This document shows, in pieces, positions 28,544-38,000 of a DNA stretch of 64,000 nt (position 1 is the first letter of the stretch; every line of letters starts with the position of its first letter). The position numbers were made by a program, and so were the translations under genes. Source of the DNA: a virus. The notes beneath the pieces were generated by a model. That model was given only the letters and a program-made list of their open reading frames with translations. It was not told where the DNA came from and did not search any database. Location of the stretch: IMG/VR virus record IMGVR_UViG_3300034092_001898, positions 1 to 64,000 of that record, one strand, 5' to 3'.

Positions 28544-29731
28544 ATGAGCAATACTTCTTTTCGCTACGACGTAGCGCCGATTGAGAAGTACGAGCTAACC
28601 CCCGAGGGTTATCTGCGGCTTCATGCCACAATCGCTCGCACTGGCGTTCAGCATTACTCCAATGCTGACGGTTCAATTCGGCGTGAATATCGTGCCGCTG
28701 AAGATGTGGCGCTCCCTGAAAGTCTTGCTTCTTTTGCGGGCAAGAGCGTAACTGACGAACATCCCCCGGTCCTGCTTGATAGCGCCAACACCACAAACTA
28801 TCAAAAGGGCTTCACTGGCTCTGAGATTGTTTATGACAATGGTTTTGTCCGAGCAGTTATGACAATTACAGACCAAGAACTGATCGACAAGATTCAACGG
28901 GGTGATGCTACGGAAGTTAGCGCAGGCTATCGAGTGTCCTTTGATGCCAACCCTGGCACCACTCCTGATGGTGAACCGTATGACGGTCGCCAAAAGGAAA
29001 TCATTGGCAATCATGTAGCCGTTGTTAAGACCGGGCGAGCAGGCCCGCAAGTGAAATTGCATCTTGACCGACAGGATGCCGCCGATCCTTCTCTTCTCAA
29101 TTCTGGAGATTCTCTTATGACTACCGCAAAGGTGGTCTTTGATGGCGCTGACTTTGAAGTGAGTGAGGGCGTTGCCCTTGCTGTCAACAAAGAACGCGCT
29201 GATGCAAAGACCTCTTACGAGGCCATGAAAAAGCAGTACGACGAAATGTGTGGCAAAGCCTCCAAACTTAAGGAGGAAATGGATGCCATGGAAAAGGAAA
29301 TGAAAGGCAAAATGGATGCCGCTGATGGTCGTGCTGATGCCCTCGCTGTTGAAACTGAATCGCTCAGGGCTGAACTGGAAGCGGCTAAAGCCGTGAATGT
29401 TGACAGCCTTGTCGAAGAGCGCATTGCCCTGATCGAAAAGGCCAAGCCTGTCCTTGACAGCGCTTATTCCTTTGCTGGCAAGTCCGCTCGTGAAATCATG
29501 GTCGATGCCGTTAAGGCAGTTCGTGGTGATTCCATGAATCTGTCTGAACGGTCTGACGACTACGTTCAAGCCGCTTTTGACACCATTTCCGTTGACGACC
29601 GTAAGGATTCGTCTACTGGTCCTCTGCGCAATGCCGTCGCATCCGTGATGGCAACCATTCCCCAGGACACGTATCAGGAAACGGTGGGAAAAGCCTACCT
29701 CCGTCCTCTCACCGCTTCTAAAGGAGCCTGA
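28544..29731 (+). CDS. DUF2213 prohead protease fused to scaffold
   Basis: ATG 28544 with AGGA upstream. Residues ~1-175 are the DUF2213 maturation protease (LRLHATIARTGVQHY, VTDEHPP with candidate His, EVSAGYRVSFD, GNHVAVVKTGRAGP). Residues ~192-395 are a long charged coiled coil (MKKQYDEMCGKASKLKEEMD) typical of a scaffold, with a C-terminal QDTYQETVGKAY. One ORF thus provides protease and scaffold, as in phages with nested scaffold genes. Confidence 0.85.
   Translation: MSNTSFRYDVAPIEKYELTPEGYLRLHATIARTGVQHYSNADGSIRREYRAAEDVALPESLASFAGKSVTDEHPPVLLDSANTTNYQKGFTGSEIVYDNGFVRAVMTITDQELIDKIQRGDATEVSAGYRVSFDANPGTTPDGEPYDGRQKEIIGNHVAVVKTGRAGPQVKLHLDRQDAADPSLLNSGDSLMTTAKVVFDGADFEVSEGVALAVNKERADAKTSYEAMKKQYDEMCGKASKLKEEMDAMEKEMKGKMDAADGRADALAVETESLRAELEAAKAVNVDSLVEERIALIEKAKPVLDSAYSFAGKSAREIMVDAVKAVRGDSMNLSERSDDYVQAAFDTISVDDRKDSSTGPLRNAVASVMATIPQDTYQETVGKAYLRPLTASKGA
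29117..29731 (+). CDS. nested scaffold protein by internal in-frame start
   Basis: ATG 29117 (Met192 of the protease gene) is preceded by CTGGAG with 9-base spacing and marks exactly the protease-to-coiled-coil boundary. It would yield a 204-aa free scaffold, as lambda Nu3 does within gene C. Inferred from position and Shine-Dalgarno only. Confidence 0.5.
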   Translation: MTTAKVVFDGADFEVSEGVALAVNKERADAKTSYEAMKKQYDEMCGKASKLKEEMDAMEKEMKGKMDAADGRADALAVETESLRAELEAAKAVNVDSLVEERIALIEKAKPVLDSAYSFAGKSAREIMVDAVKAVRGDSMNLSERSDDYVQAAFDTISVDDRKDSSTGPLRNAVASVMATIPQDTYQETVGKAYLRPLTASKGA

Positions 29732-29734
29732 CCC

Positions 29735-30295
29735 ATGGCCGTTGCTTTCACTGCGTCTGGCACCCCCACTGTGGGCGGTGTGCAGACTTCCTATCCCCTC
29801 GTTCACGACGCCTTCCTGGAAGGTCAACTGGCCGATGCCCGCAACAAGGTGATTGACTCTTTCGTCAATGAAACCTCTGGCGTGGTGGCTTTCGGCAACC
29901 TGCTGGTTTGGAATAGTGGCAGCACTACTGCTGATTCCGCTCGCACCATCTCCGGCACCACTGGCACTGTTGTTGGCCTGAACATTCTCACTTACGTTGA
30001 CGAAACTGCCCGTGACGCCAATAGCCGCCCCGGCGCGAAAGATCGTCAACTGATGAACGTTTTGCGTCAAGGTGCTGCTGTGGTTTATGTCCATGGCGCC
30101 GTTGATCCTTCTACTCCTGTTCGTGTCATTCACACCGCTTCCGGTGTGCAGTATGCCGGTCAATTCTCGGCTTCTGCCGTTAGTGGCCGCACCGCCACTC
30201 TTTCTAATGCCGCCTACCTGTCCAAGACCACTGGCAGTGGACTGGCAGTGCTGGAACTGAATGGCCCCACTTTCACTCTCACCGCCAACACCTGA
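29735..30295 (+). CDS. head stabilisation / structural cement protein
   Basis: 186 aa, Ala/Thr/Gly/Val-rich all-beta protein placed between scaffold and capsid genes. Segments VDETARDANSRPGAKDRQLMNVLRQG and VYVHGAVDPSTPVRV resemble phage cement proteins of the P22 gp24 type. It likely decorates the capsid. Four bases after the scaffold stop. Confidence 0.7.
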   Translation: MAVAFTASGTPTVGGVQTSYPLVHDAFLEGQLADARNKVIDSFVNETSGVVAFGNLLVWNSGSTTADSARTISGTTGTVVGLNILTYVDETARDANSRPGAKDRQLMNVLRQGAAVVYVHGAVDPSTPVRVIHTASGVQYAGQFSASAVSGRTATLSNAAYLSKTTGSGLAVLELNGPTFTLTANT

Positions 30296-30302
30296 GGTAA
30301 CT

Positions 30303-31217
30303 ATGTCTGATTATCGTATGGACGAGGCGGGACTGTTTCTTCAGCGCCAACTGGAGTACATTCGCCCGCAAGTGTTTGAGACGGCTTACGCCGACATCAA
30401 ATACCCCACCCTTTTGCCTGTCACCAGTGAGGCTGGCCCCGGCGCCCAGCAGTTCACCTATCGGGTGATGGACAGCACCGGTAAGTTTGACTTCATTGCT
30501 GACAATGCTGATGACCTGCCGCGCTCTGACGTGAGCCAGGTCGAGAAGTCAATCTACTTCCGCTCCATCGGTGGTTCGTTTGGCTACACCGTCCAAGAAC
30601 TGCGTGCCGCTCAAATGGCCAACGTGGCTCTTGAGTCGCGTCGTGCTGCAGCGGTTCGCCGGGCTTACGAAGAGAAAGTGGAAGACATCGCCATGTTTGG
30701 TGATGTTTCCACTAATCTCACTGGCTTCTTCAACAACCCCACTGTGGATGTTGTGACTGCCGACAAGTGGTTTGACACCGCAAGTGTCACCACCACTGAA
30801 ATGCTTGAACTGCTGAACTATGGTTCCACTGCCATTGTGAATGGTTCAAACATGAAGGAGCAGCCTGACACCCTGCTGCTTCCTTGGGTTGACTATCAAA
30901 AGGTCTCCTCCACTCGCAACAGTGATTCCAGTGATCTCACCGTCCTGGAATACTTCCTGCGCACCAACCCCTACATCCGCAACATTGAGCCCATCCTGCA
31001 ACTGGACAACAGCAAGACCACGGGCAAGCTCAACACCCGTCGGATGGTGTTCTACAAGCGGGACCCTGAAAAGCTCCAACTGCACATTCCGCAGCCCCTG
31101 GAACTGTTCCCGCCCCAGCAACGCAACCTGCAGTACATCGTTCCCGCCCATGCTCGCGTGGGTGGCGTAGCGATTTACTACTCCAAGAGCGTTGTCTACG
31201 TGCAGCGCAGCACCTGA
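30303..31217 (+). CDS. major capsid protein, DUF2184 type
   Basis: ATG 30303 with GAGG upstream; the ORF opens earlier but this start fits. 304 aa. FLQRQLEYIRPQVFETAYADIKY, FRSIGGSFGYTVQELRAAQMAN, YEEKVEDIAMFGD, GFFNNPTVDVV and the C-terminal PQQRNLQYIVPAHARVGGVAIYY are the DUF2184 (HK97-fold) signature. No delta-domain needed because the scaffold is separate. Confidence 0.9.
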   Translation: MSDYRMDEAGLFLQRQLEYIRPQVFETAYADIKYPTLLPVTSEAGPGAQQFTYRVMDSTGKFDFIADNADDLPRSDVSQVEKSIYFRSIGGSFGYTVQELRAAQMANVALESRRAAAVRRAYEEKVEDIAMFGDVSTNLTGFFNNPTVDVVTADKWFDTASVTTTEMLELLNYGSTAIVNGSNMKEQPDTLLLPWVDYQKVSSTRNSDSSDLTVLEYFLRTNPYIRNIEPILQLDNSKTTGKLNTRRMVFYKRDPEKLQLHIPQPLELFPPQQRNLQYIVPAHARVGGVAIYYSKSVVYVQRST

Positions 31218-31241
31218 TCCCTGCAAGGGGCGTTAAGCTAA

Positions 31242-31652
31242 TTGGTGACTGTTTCTCCCAAGCAAATGCTGATTGCCTATCGCCCCGAGCTTGAAAACCC
31301 CCCGCGAGAAGGTGGCTTTGGTGTCATCGTAGATCAAGGGTTAGTACAACTGGCTCCTGGTCTCAATGCAGACGTACCTGAGCAAGCATGGCAGCAAGCC
31401 CGCAATAATGCAGAAGTTAAGCGACTGATGCGCATTGGGGCAATCGAGGAAGTAGTAGAACAAGCAAACGTGCCTGAGGTCAGCGACAACGTGGAACTGC
31501 TTTCCAATTTGCCACTGACTGAAGCCCTGCGAACCATTGAGCTAATCCATGATGCAGAACTGCTGCTGAACTGGAAAAAGCAAGAAGGTCGGGTGCGAGT
31601 GCGGAACGCAATCGTCCGTCGTCGTACTGCCATCGCTGAAGGTCGTGCCTAA
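31242..31652 (+). CDS. head-proximal structural protein, 136 aa
   Basis: GTG 31242. LVQLAPGLNADVPEQAWQQARN and RLMRIGAIEEV resemble a conserved small protein that follows capsid genes in several phages; role unknown. Shares one base with the next gene. Confidence 0.55.
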   Translation: MVTVSPKQMLIAYRPELENPPREGGFGVIVDQGLVQLAPGLNADVPEQAWQQARNNAEVKRLMRIGAIEEVVEQANVPEVSDNVELLSNLPLTEALRTIELIHDAELLLNWKKQEGRVRVRNAIVRRRTAIAEGRA

Positions 31653-31957
31653 TGGTCACTTACTCCGGGTTTTTGGATCGGTTTCCCGAGTTCATCCCCC
31701 ATCCATCGGGGATTGTCCTCGGGGCTATTGCGGAAGCCTCGGCGGATGTTAGCGAAAGCGTGTTTGGCTCACAGTCAGATCGCGCCATCAAGCATCTTGC
31801 AGCCCACATCATTGCCTCGCAACTTGTCCAAATGGGAGCGCAAATTGGTGCCACTGACGGCAAGGTCTATGGGAAAGGGCTAGAGGCAACGCAATATGGA
31901 CAGGAGTATCTAAGGATGCTCAACAGTTGTTCTTCCACCATTGGTTTTGTTGTGTGA
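31652..31957 (+). CDS. head-tail connector, DUF4054-like
   Basis: 101 aa. FLDRFPEFIPHPSGIVLGAIAEASADVS, then DRAIKHLAAHIIASQL: the DUF4054 adaptor pattern (FxxxFPEF near the start, LxAH mid-protein). It should bind beneath the portal ring. Confidence 0.75.
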   Translation: MVTYSGFLDRFPEFIPHPSGIVLGAIAEASADVSESVFGSQSDRAIKHLAAHIIASQLVQMGAQIGATDGKVYGKGLEATQYGQEYLRMLNSCSSTIGFVV

Positions 31958-31961
31958 AGAG

Positions 31962-32348
31962 ATGAATGGACTATCGCCACTGGCAAACGCAACCCTTATC
32001 TGGGAAGTGGCTAGTGGCTACGCCCTAGATCCTTTCACTCAAAACTATCGCCCGGTTTCCAGTGGTGTGGTGTACTACGCCACCCTCAAGCAAAAGAACA
32101 ATCCACGGTATGACTACCTTTTAGGTGCTGATCATACTGCTGTGTATATGGAAGGGCGCTTGACTGGTCCATTGGCACTTTCGGGAGTTAGTGCTGGTGC
32201 TTCAGCCAAAGCAACAATCAATGGAAGGGAAGGACGATTTGAACTACTGCCTAACGAACATCTTGTGGAACACTATTGGCAGTTTCTAGGACAACCAATC
32301 AGGGGAGTGTTTAGACTGATTGGTAAAGGAAGCGTCTTGAACGCTTAA
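31962..32348 (+). CDS. head-tail joining / neck protein, 128 aa
   Basis: ATG 31962, four bases after the connector stop. Beta-rich (YALDPFTQNYRPVSSGVVYYATLKQ, GREGRFELLPNEHLVEHYW). Position between connector and tail tube suggests a stopper or neck role; no family recognised. Confidence 0.55.
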   Translation: MNGLSPLANATLIWEVASGYALDPFTQNYRPVSSGVVYYATLKQKNNPRYDYLLGADHTAVYMEGRLTGPLALSGVSAGASAKATINGREGRFELLPNEHLVEHYWQFLGQPIRGVFRLIGKGSVLNA

Positions 32349-32380
32349 CCATTTTCCCCCTCCTTTGTTTTTTTAAGACA

Positions 32381-32959
32381 ATGCTCTTCCATCCGACTGA
32401 ACTGGTTAAGAGCCAAGACGTTATCCTGCGTGTTGGCTCCATCACCGGCACCGCCCGTCCTATCATCACTCAATCTGGCGCCACTTTCACGGTTAGCGGT
32501 GCTCCCACTCTCTATACGCTCCAGGCTGCTACTACTGCCAGCATTGCTTTCAATGATGGCAATACCGAGTTTTATCTTCTCGGCGGCGGTGGCTTCTCCG
32601 ACAGCGTGATTGTCACTGCTGGCTTGACTGTTTCCGTCACTTCCTATTTCCAAAAGGACGTTGATGGCACCACGTTCCTGCCGAATAGCTTTGATGAGGC
32701 ATTCCAGATTGTTACCACTGCCCGGTACGACAAGAACGCTGAAGTCTACTTTGAAATCAACAAAGAGCTTGGCGCTTCTGGCACTACGTTCTACTACGAC
32801 CGAGTGGCTGGCGTGTCGCGGGTGATGAACTACAACGAAAGCTATCCTGCAGACAACCTTGTCGAAGTCACCTTTGACCTTGTGAGCCGCAGCCGCTACG
32901 GCATTCACCAGTCTGCGACCAGCAGTGGCAGCATCATTCCGATCGCTCCCAACTCCTGA
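32381..32959 (+). CDS. major tail tube protein
   Basis: 192 aa beta-rich protein with an Ig-like-poor Ser/Thr composition; last tail gene before a strong terminator and the chaperones, the usual tube position. FYLLGGGGFSDSV and DKNAEVYFEINKELG are notable. The leader is a C/T tract without Shine-Dalgarno despite expected high expression. Confidence 0.65.
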   Translation: MLFHPTELVKSQDVILRVGSITGTARPIITQSGATFTVSGAPTLYTLQAATTASIAFNDGNTEFYLLGGGGFSDSVIVTAGLTVSVTSYFQKDVDGTTFLPNSFDEAFQIVTTARYDKNAEVYFEINKELGASGTTFYYDRVAGVSRVMNYNESYPADNLVEVTFDLVSRSRYGIHQSATSSGSIIPIAPNS

Positions 32960-32985
32960 TAGTCCTTTCCATCGTTCCTTTGTTA

Positions 32986-33010
32986 GCCTCCCCATAGCGG
33001 GAGGCTTTTT
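32986..33010 (+). terminator. Rho-independent terminator after tail tube
   Basis: GCCTCCC-catagc-GGGAGGC then TTTTT. It would separate the abundant head and tube genes from the less abundant tail genes. A TTG start lies only a few bases beyond. Confidence 0.85.
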
Positions 33011-33013
33011 ATT

Positions 33014-33421
33014 TTGACCAATCTTGAACTACGGCAAAAGCTAGAGGCAGTGTTAAGTTGTCCACCTAACCTCATTGGCACTTACACGCTGCCCAATGGC
33101 CAAGCAATTCCGGCTATCTACATGACAGGAACGCAAGGTGTACCGGCAGACTGGAAAGTGCAGGGCCTTGAAGTGACAATGGAGGAAATGCCAAGGCGAT
33201 CACCAATGGCGGGAGTGGGAATCGTCGTCAGCCGTATGGCATGGGTGGTGATGCTAGTGAACTACAATGGCGGCACCAATGCGTTGGATCAGGCAGTGAG
33301 CAGGCTAGAGCGAGTGTTTCCCGATGCCACTTTCTCTCCATCGCCCGAAACGGACATTGCATATGGTCAGTATCGAATTGTCATCCCTGATGTGCAAGTG
33401 AGACCAGTGCTGCGGCCATGA
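33014..33421 (+). CDS. tail-completion-like protein, 135 aa
   Basis: TTG 33014 sits in the T-rich tail of the terminator. LELRQKLEAVLSCPPNLIGTYTLPNGQAIPAIYM and LEVTMEEMPRRSP form a conserved phage pattern near tail chaperones. ATGA overlap with the next gene. Confidence 0.6.
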   Translation: MTNLELRQKLEAVLSCPPNLIGTYTLPNGQAIPAIYMTGTQGVPADWKVQGLEVTMEEMPRRSPMAGVGIVVSRMAWVVMLVNYNGGTNALDQAVSRLERVFPDATFSPSPETDIAYGQYRIVIPDVQVRPVLRP

Positions 33422-33639
33422 AAATGCTGTCAAGCGATTGCGGTAGCGCATGGCTTTTCAATGTAAAGAGAGAAGAGGATCAGCTAGTTGCTGGCCTTGC
33501 CTGCTTCGTCAGCAATTCTCCGGAGCAAGTCATTGTGCAATGGAGAGGCGAAAGGCTAATCCTTGGACTTCCCCATCGTGCCGTGTCTAATCCCATGCCG
33601 TGTCGTGTGCTGAATGCTAGACTTGCGCTGCTTAATTGA
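33418..33639 (+). CDS. hypothetical protein, 73 aa
   Basis: ATGA overlap. Small beta-rich protein (LVAGLACFVSNSPEQVIVQWRGERLIL). No family recognised; in a tail-assembly context. Confidence 0.5.
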   Translation: MKMLSSDCGSAWLFNVKREEDQLVAGLACFVSNSPEQVIVQWRGERLILGLPHRAVSNPMPCRVLNARLALLN

Positions 33640-33644
33640 TTTTC

Positions 33645-34166
33645 ATGAGCCAATACAGCGAGTTTTTCTTGATTGGCAGCCCAAAGTATGCTGCCATTGC
33701 TGCTGCTTTGCGGCTTCGCAGTTACGGCAGTTGGCTGACTGAGGAACTGTGGCTGCGTGATGCGCAGACCAAAAAGCGGGCTGGGTTTTCAATGAAGGCC
33801 ATTCGTTTGGCGCGACGCATTGCGGCACAGAAAGGCATTAGCGAGGACGATGCGTTTGACCTCCTTCAGTCTGATGGCCCCGAAAGGCAAGAGGTGCTGG
33901 GGGACTTTGCAGAAGAAGCGGCAGCGTTGTTTGCTCTCCTTCCATCGCCTCAAGAGCAATTTGAGGAACTGGTGACAAAGTTCTTCCAGAATCGCGGGGA
34001 GGTGAAAAAGGGCACGGAATGGACCTCTACGCCCGACTGGAGCCGGGAGGACACTGGCAAGCTCACCAAGACCATGCTCGATGCCGTAGAGGCTTTCATG
34101 GCCCAGGAGGAGGGCTCTAGCAATACTGAGACCGAAGAGGACGACGCCCCAAAGGAACAAGGCTAG
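33645..34166 (+). CDS. tail assembly chaperone (G-like)
   Basis: ATG 33645. 173-aa helical protein, acidic C-terminus (EEGSSNTETEEDDAPKEQG), between tube and tape measure where lambda G lies. C_CCA_AAG four codons before the stop allows a -1 shift into the next frame to make a G-T type fusion of about 308 aa. Confidence 0.8.
   Translation: MSQYSEFFLIGSPKYAAIAAALRLRSYGSWLTEELWLRDAQTKKRAGFSMKAIRLARRIAAQKGISEDDAFDLLQSDGPERQEVLGDFAEEAAALFALLPSPQEQFEELVTKFFQNRGEVKKGTEWTSTPDWSREDTGKLTKTMLDAVEAFMAQEEGSSNTETEEDDAPKEQG
34148..34154 (+). other. -1 frameshift heptamer C_CCA_AAG, tail chaperone
   Basis: Zero-frame codons GCC CCA AAG GAA; after slippage CCC AAA GGA ACA. Lambda uses G_GGA_AAG at the same place, so this is the expected G/GT recoding site. 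Confidence 0.8.
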
Positions 34167-34570
34167 AGCGGCTAGAAAGATACACTGAAGCCACGTTAGC
34201 CCAGTCCACGGATTGGGCTGCGTTGTATTGCCGCATTCAGGCACTTGCCATTGCCGATCCCATGTTTCATGCGGAGCGGTTTGGGAAGGTGCCAATCAAG
34301 TTGTTGCAAGCCATGCTGGAGCAGGCCAGCACAGAGCAGCAACGCCTAATTAACGCCCACAGCATGAGCACGGCCAAGCTCGCCGTAACAGTTGTTCGGG
34401 CACTAGGCGGGAAAACGGCACAAGCTAAAGTGGATGACTTCTTGCCATTTGAGCAAGCTAAGCCTAATGCCATCAGTAGCGAAACCAAGGAGGCCCTGCA
34501 ATGGGCGCTGAAAACTCATAGGCTTCCCCCTGTTATCGTGGGACTAATTGGGGCGGAACTAGCACGCTAA
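34151..34570 (+). CDS. tail assembly chaperone T-part (via -1 frameshift)
   Basis: The -1 frame after the heptamer reads TRLERLERYTEATLAQSTDWAALYCRIQALAIAD and continues to 34570 without any ATG near its beginning. Helical, like lambda T. It binds the tape measure during tail assembly by analogy. Shares one base with the next gene. Confidence 0.75.
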   Translation, partial: KGTRLERLERYTEATLAQSTDWAALYCRIQALAIADPMFHAERFGKVPIKLLQAMLEQASTEQQRLINAHSMSTAKLAVTVVRALGGKTAQAKVDDFLPFEQAKPNAISSETKEALQWALKTHRLPPVIVGLIGAELAR

Positions 34571-35076
34571 TGGCACGCAATAATTACGACTCCATGCGCA
34601 TGATCGCTAAGACCATTTCACTACCGAGTGAAGTGTTCAAAGAGCTTATGGATAGGGTATCAGTGGAGTTTCAAGGGGCATTTGAGCTTGACTATTCTTA
34701 TGATCGCCCAGAAGGGATTAGCGTGATCCGAGAGAATGGAGTGCCAAAGATTGTTAGGGGCAGCACGGGAACGTTAAGGGAAAATGGCGACCACTTGTCA
34801 GAAGAAGGCGATTTGCCTTATGCTCCACGCGACATTGTGGACTTGGGCGCATTGCAAGATAGCCAACAGCGCATCGACATGCCCAATGCGACGCTGTTTC
34901 GATGGACAGGCAATGGAGAAAGAGACTATGCCTTGTTTGTGCATGATGGCTATACGCCAAAGCTACTGGGCAGAGATTGCAGGCCAGTGCCAGGAAGGCC
35001 GTGGACTTTGCCAGTGCTGCTTAGAATGAGAACAACGATTGCCGAAACCAAAAAGCGGCGACTTAGAGGAGGCTGA
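34570..35076 (+). CDS. tail completion protein, HK97 gp10-like
   Basis: 168 aa. YALFVHDGYTPKLLG with the following PGRPWTLPVLL resembles the VHxG...PARPF motif of gp10-type tail completion proteins. It lies unusually after the chaperones and just before the tape measure. Confidence 0.55.
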   Translation: MARNNYDSMRMIAKTISLPSEVFKELMDRVSVEFQGAFELDYSYDRPEGISVIRENGVPKIVRGSTGTLRENGDHLSEEGDLPYAPRDIVDLGALQDSQQRIDMPNATLFRWTGNGERDYALFVHDGYTPKLLGRDCRPVPGRPWTLPVLLRMRTTIAETKKRRLRGG

Positions 35077-35078
35077 TT

Positions 35079-38000
35079 GTGCCTAACGCGGGATACGAAG
35101 TTTTATTCACTACCAATGCCCAAAAGGTAGAGCGGGAGATTAAAAGCCTGCATCGGCAAGTTGGAATGCCGATCGTTCCGAAGGTAGAGCGGGAGATTAA
35201 AAGCCTGCATCGGCAAGTTGGAATGCCGATCATTCCGACTGTTGACCTTTCGGAACTCAAGGCGCTCAATGCTGAGCTTGATCTAAAGCAACGTCACCTT
35301 CGCCAGACCATTGCGTATTTCAAGCAGAACCAGATCAAAGCGAGCATGGATTTGTCCATGCCTGCTCTTACGCCAGCGGCACTACAGAAAGCGCTGCCGT
35401 CTGCTGAAATCAAGAAAGTCGCTCAGCAACAAGCCAAGCAACTTCAGGACGCCTTTCGATCTGTTGGTGGGCAATCAGCAGTTATTGATGTTGAAATTAA
35501 AGACTTAAGCCCTGCGAGTATTGAGGTTGTCAGGAAAAGGCTCGTCCAGTTAACTCAGCTTACAAAGCGGCGGAGGACAGAGCTTGAGCAAATGGCCGCT
35601 GTTGCGCAAGAAAAAGGGATTGCCCTTCCAAGTTTGCAAGGTGTTGCAAAGCCAACAATTAAGCAATTCCAACAAGCCTTGACGCAAGGCTTCCAGGAAG
35701 CGGGAGATGATGCGCTTATTGGTTTTGTCAATAGCTTGGCTGCGGGGAATACAAAGGCGGGAAAGGCAGCGGCAGGTCTTGGCGCGGCAGTGCTGCGAGA
35801 GCTTAAACAAGTTCTCAGGATTCAATCACCGTCAAAAGAGACAGAAGAGGATGGGCGGAATGTCGTTGACGGACTGACCCTGGGTATCAGCAGGCAGGCC
35901 GACAAAGCAGTTCAAGCGGCCCGTAACTTAGCCAAAGAAGTGGCTGCGGCTATGGACCCAGCCAACATCCCGCAAGGCCCTCGGCGGCAGGCTGCTGCCG
36001 CAGCAATGCGCACACCGGACCTCTCTGGTTCGTGGTTCTCTCAACCTGCACCGCCGCGTCAGATCGCTGATCCATGGGCCGATGCTCCGCTTTCGAGAAG
36101 AGAGCGTGAAGCTCAAATGCGAGCACAATTAAAGGCTATTGGGATTGTGCATCTTGAGCAGAAAGCTCTTGATGACCTTGCTGCTTCCTACAATCGCGTA
36201 ACCAATGCTAAGGCCAATACTGCTACGGCGGGTAATCAAGGAATTGCAGGGTTATTGCCTGCTGCTGGGCAATCTTCTGCGTCTCGGATGATTTCTGACG
36301 GCCTAGCTGGAACTTTCTTGCGGGCGCCAGACATTTCCAAGCTCAAGGCAGACGCCAAAAAGATTGAGGGAAGTAATCGCTCTTTACTTGAGTTAGGTGA
36401 TCGTCTTGCCGCGACCACCATGCGGCCTGGATATTACCGTCGCGCCATTCGTCGGGTTGGCATTGAGAACTTGCCAGTTGACATTGTAGGGGCAGCGAAT
36501 GAGCGATCCGAAAAGCCCGTAGAAGCGATGGTGAGGCGAATCATTGGCCAAAAGGGCGAATTGGAACGAGCGCTGGATCAAGCGTTTAAGTCGCCAGGGA
36601 AGGCGATTGCCAATAATGGGGCAAAGGCTGGAAAGGACTTTGCAGAAAAGCTTGCCGATGGTATTAACAGTGGTGTTGCCAATGTCGTAGCGGCGGCAAG
36701 GAGACTTTCTGGCCGACTGAACACCGCAGCGGGGGGAAGTGGTGCTGGTGGTACTGGTGGTGGAACGGGCGGGCGCGGGGGAGGCGGCGGAGGGCAAGGC
36801 CCGCAAGGTCCAGGCGACAGCGATTTACCCTTCCTCCCTGGGCGCAGACTGGGCGATGTGAGAGTGAGTGGCCGCAGGATTAAAGGCTTGTATAGCGAGC
36901 TACAGCAAATAGATCGACTAATTAACAAGACTCCCATTACAGACGATCTTTTCTCTAGGCTACAAGCTCGTGCCGGTGTTACCCAAGGCCAGATTGAGCG
37001 TGCTCAAAACATTGGGCAAGTGCAGCGACTGCGAACAAGCTCTGAGTTCTTTGAGGAAGGTTCGCTTATTCGTGTTAATAAGGCACTTCAAGCCTTGCAG
37101 ATTGAGGCGTCTGAAATCAAGCCGAACACGAAAGAATGGAATGAATATCAAAAACAAATTGCCGCATTGGGTCGTCACCTAGAAAAGACTGGAGAATCCG
37201 CACGACTTATCTCGCTGAATGAGCTTAGCAAGTCAGTTCCCCAAGCTTCTCTTACTGCATTAAGCAGCAAGCTAGAGGCATTACGGCTTCAAGTGAAAGA
37301 CTTAGAACCCAATACTGAACCTTGGCGAAGAATACAAAATCAAATCAATCAGACCACGCTGGCCTTGGAAAGGGCGAATAGAGCGGAACAGCGAAGCATG
37401 TTGATGGCGCGAGAGCAATCCGCCCCCGAAGGTTCAGTGGCGCAACTGCAAGCAAGAATTGCAAGGCGTCAAATGGTCTTGGAACGTCTCTCTCCAGACA
37501 CGGCCAAGTATTCTGGCTTCTCCCGAAAAATCCAACAGGATGAATTGCGCGTAGAACGCATCACCCGCAAGCCTCTCACGATGGGAGAGAGGAGCGGCGC
37601 TGCGGCTGGCGCGGTACTGTACGGTGGTGGCCTTGCCGGAAGCCCGCTGAGCGCTGTTGGCGGTCTTGCTGGCGGTCTTGCTGGCGGCATTCCCGGTTCA
37701 TTTACTGGTGCCGCTATTGGCCAAACGGCTGATCAACTTGTCGCCGCTGCCAGTGCCTCTGCCACCTACGCGGCTTCGTTGTCTCGCCTTAGGATTGCTC
37801 TTGCTGGCGTCAGTGGTAGTTTGGAAAACTACCAAGCCAACCTCAAGGCTATCAATAGCATCAGCAATACGTTTGGCATGAGCCTTGACAAGGTGATTCA
37901 GCCTTATACCAAACTGCAAGCCTCTGTGTTGGCGGCAGGCTATAGCGCACAAACTACAAAAGAAATCTTTGAAGGCGTTACTGCCGCCTCCATTGCAACT

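Noticed and set aside
28673-30163. 496-codon open frame on the minus strand
   Set aside because: It is antisense to the protease-scaffold and cement genes, which have clear domains; its His/Asn-rich translation has no domain logic.
32345-32995. 216-codon minus-strand frame under the tail tube gene
   Set aside because: Shadow frame; the + strand has the tube protein, its leader and terminator.
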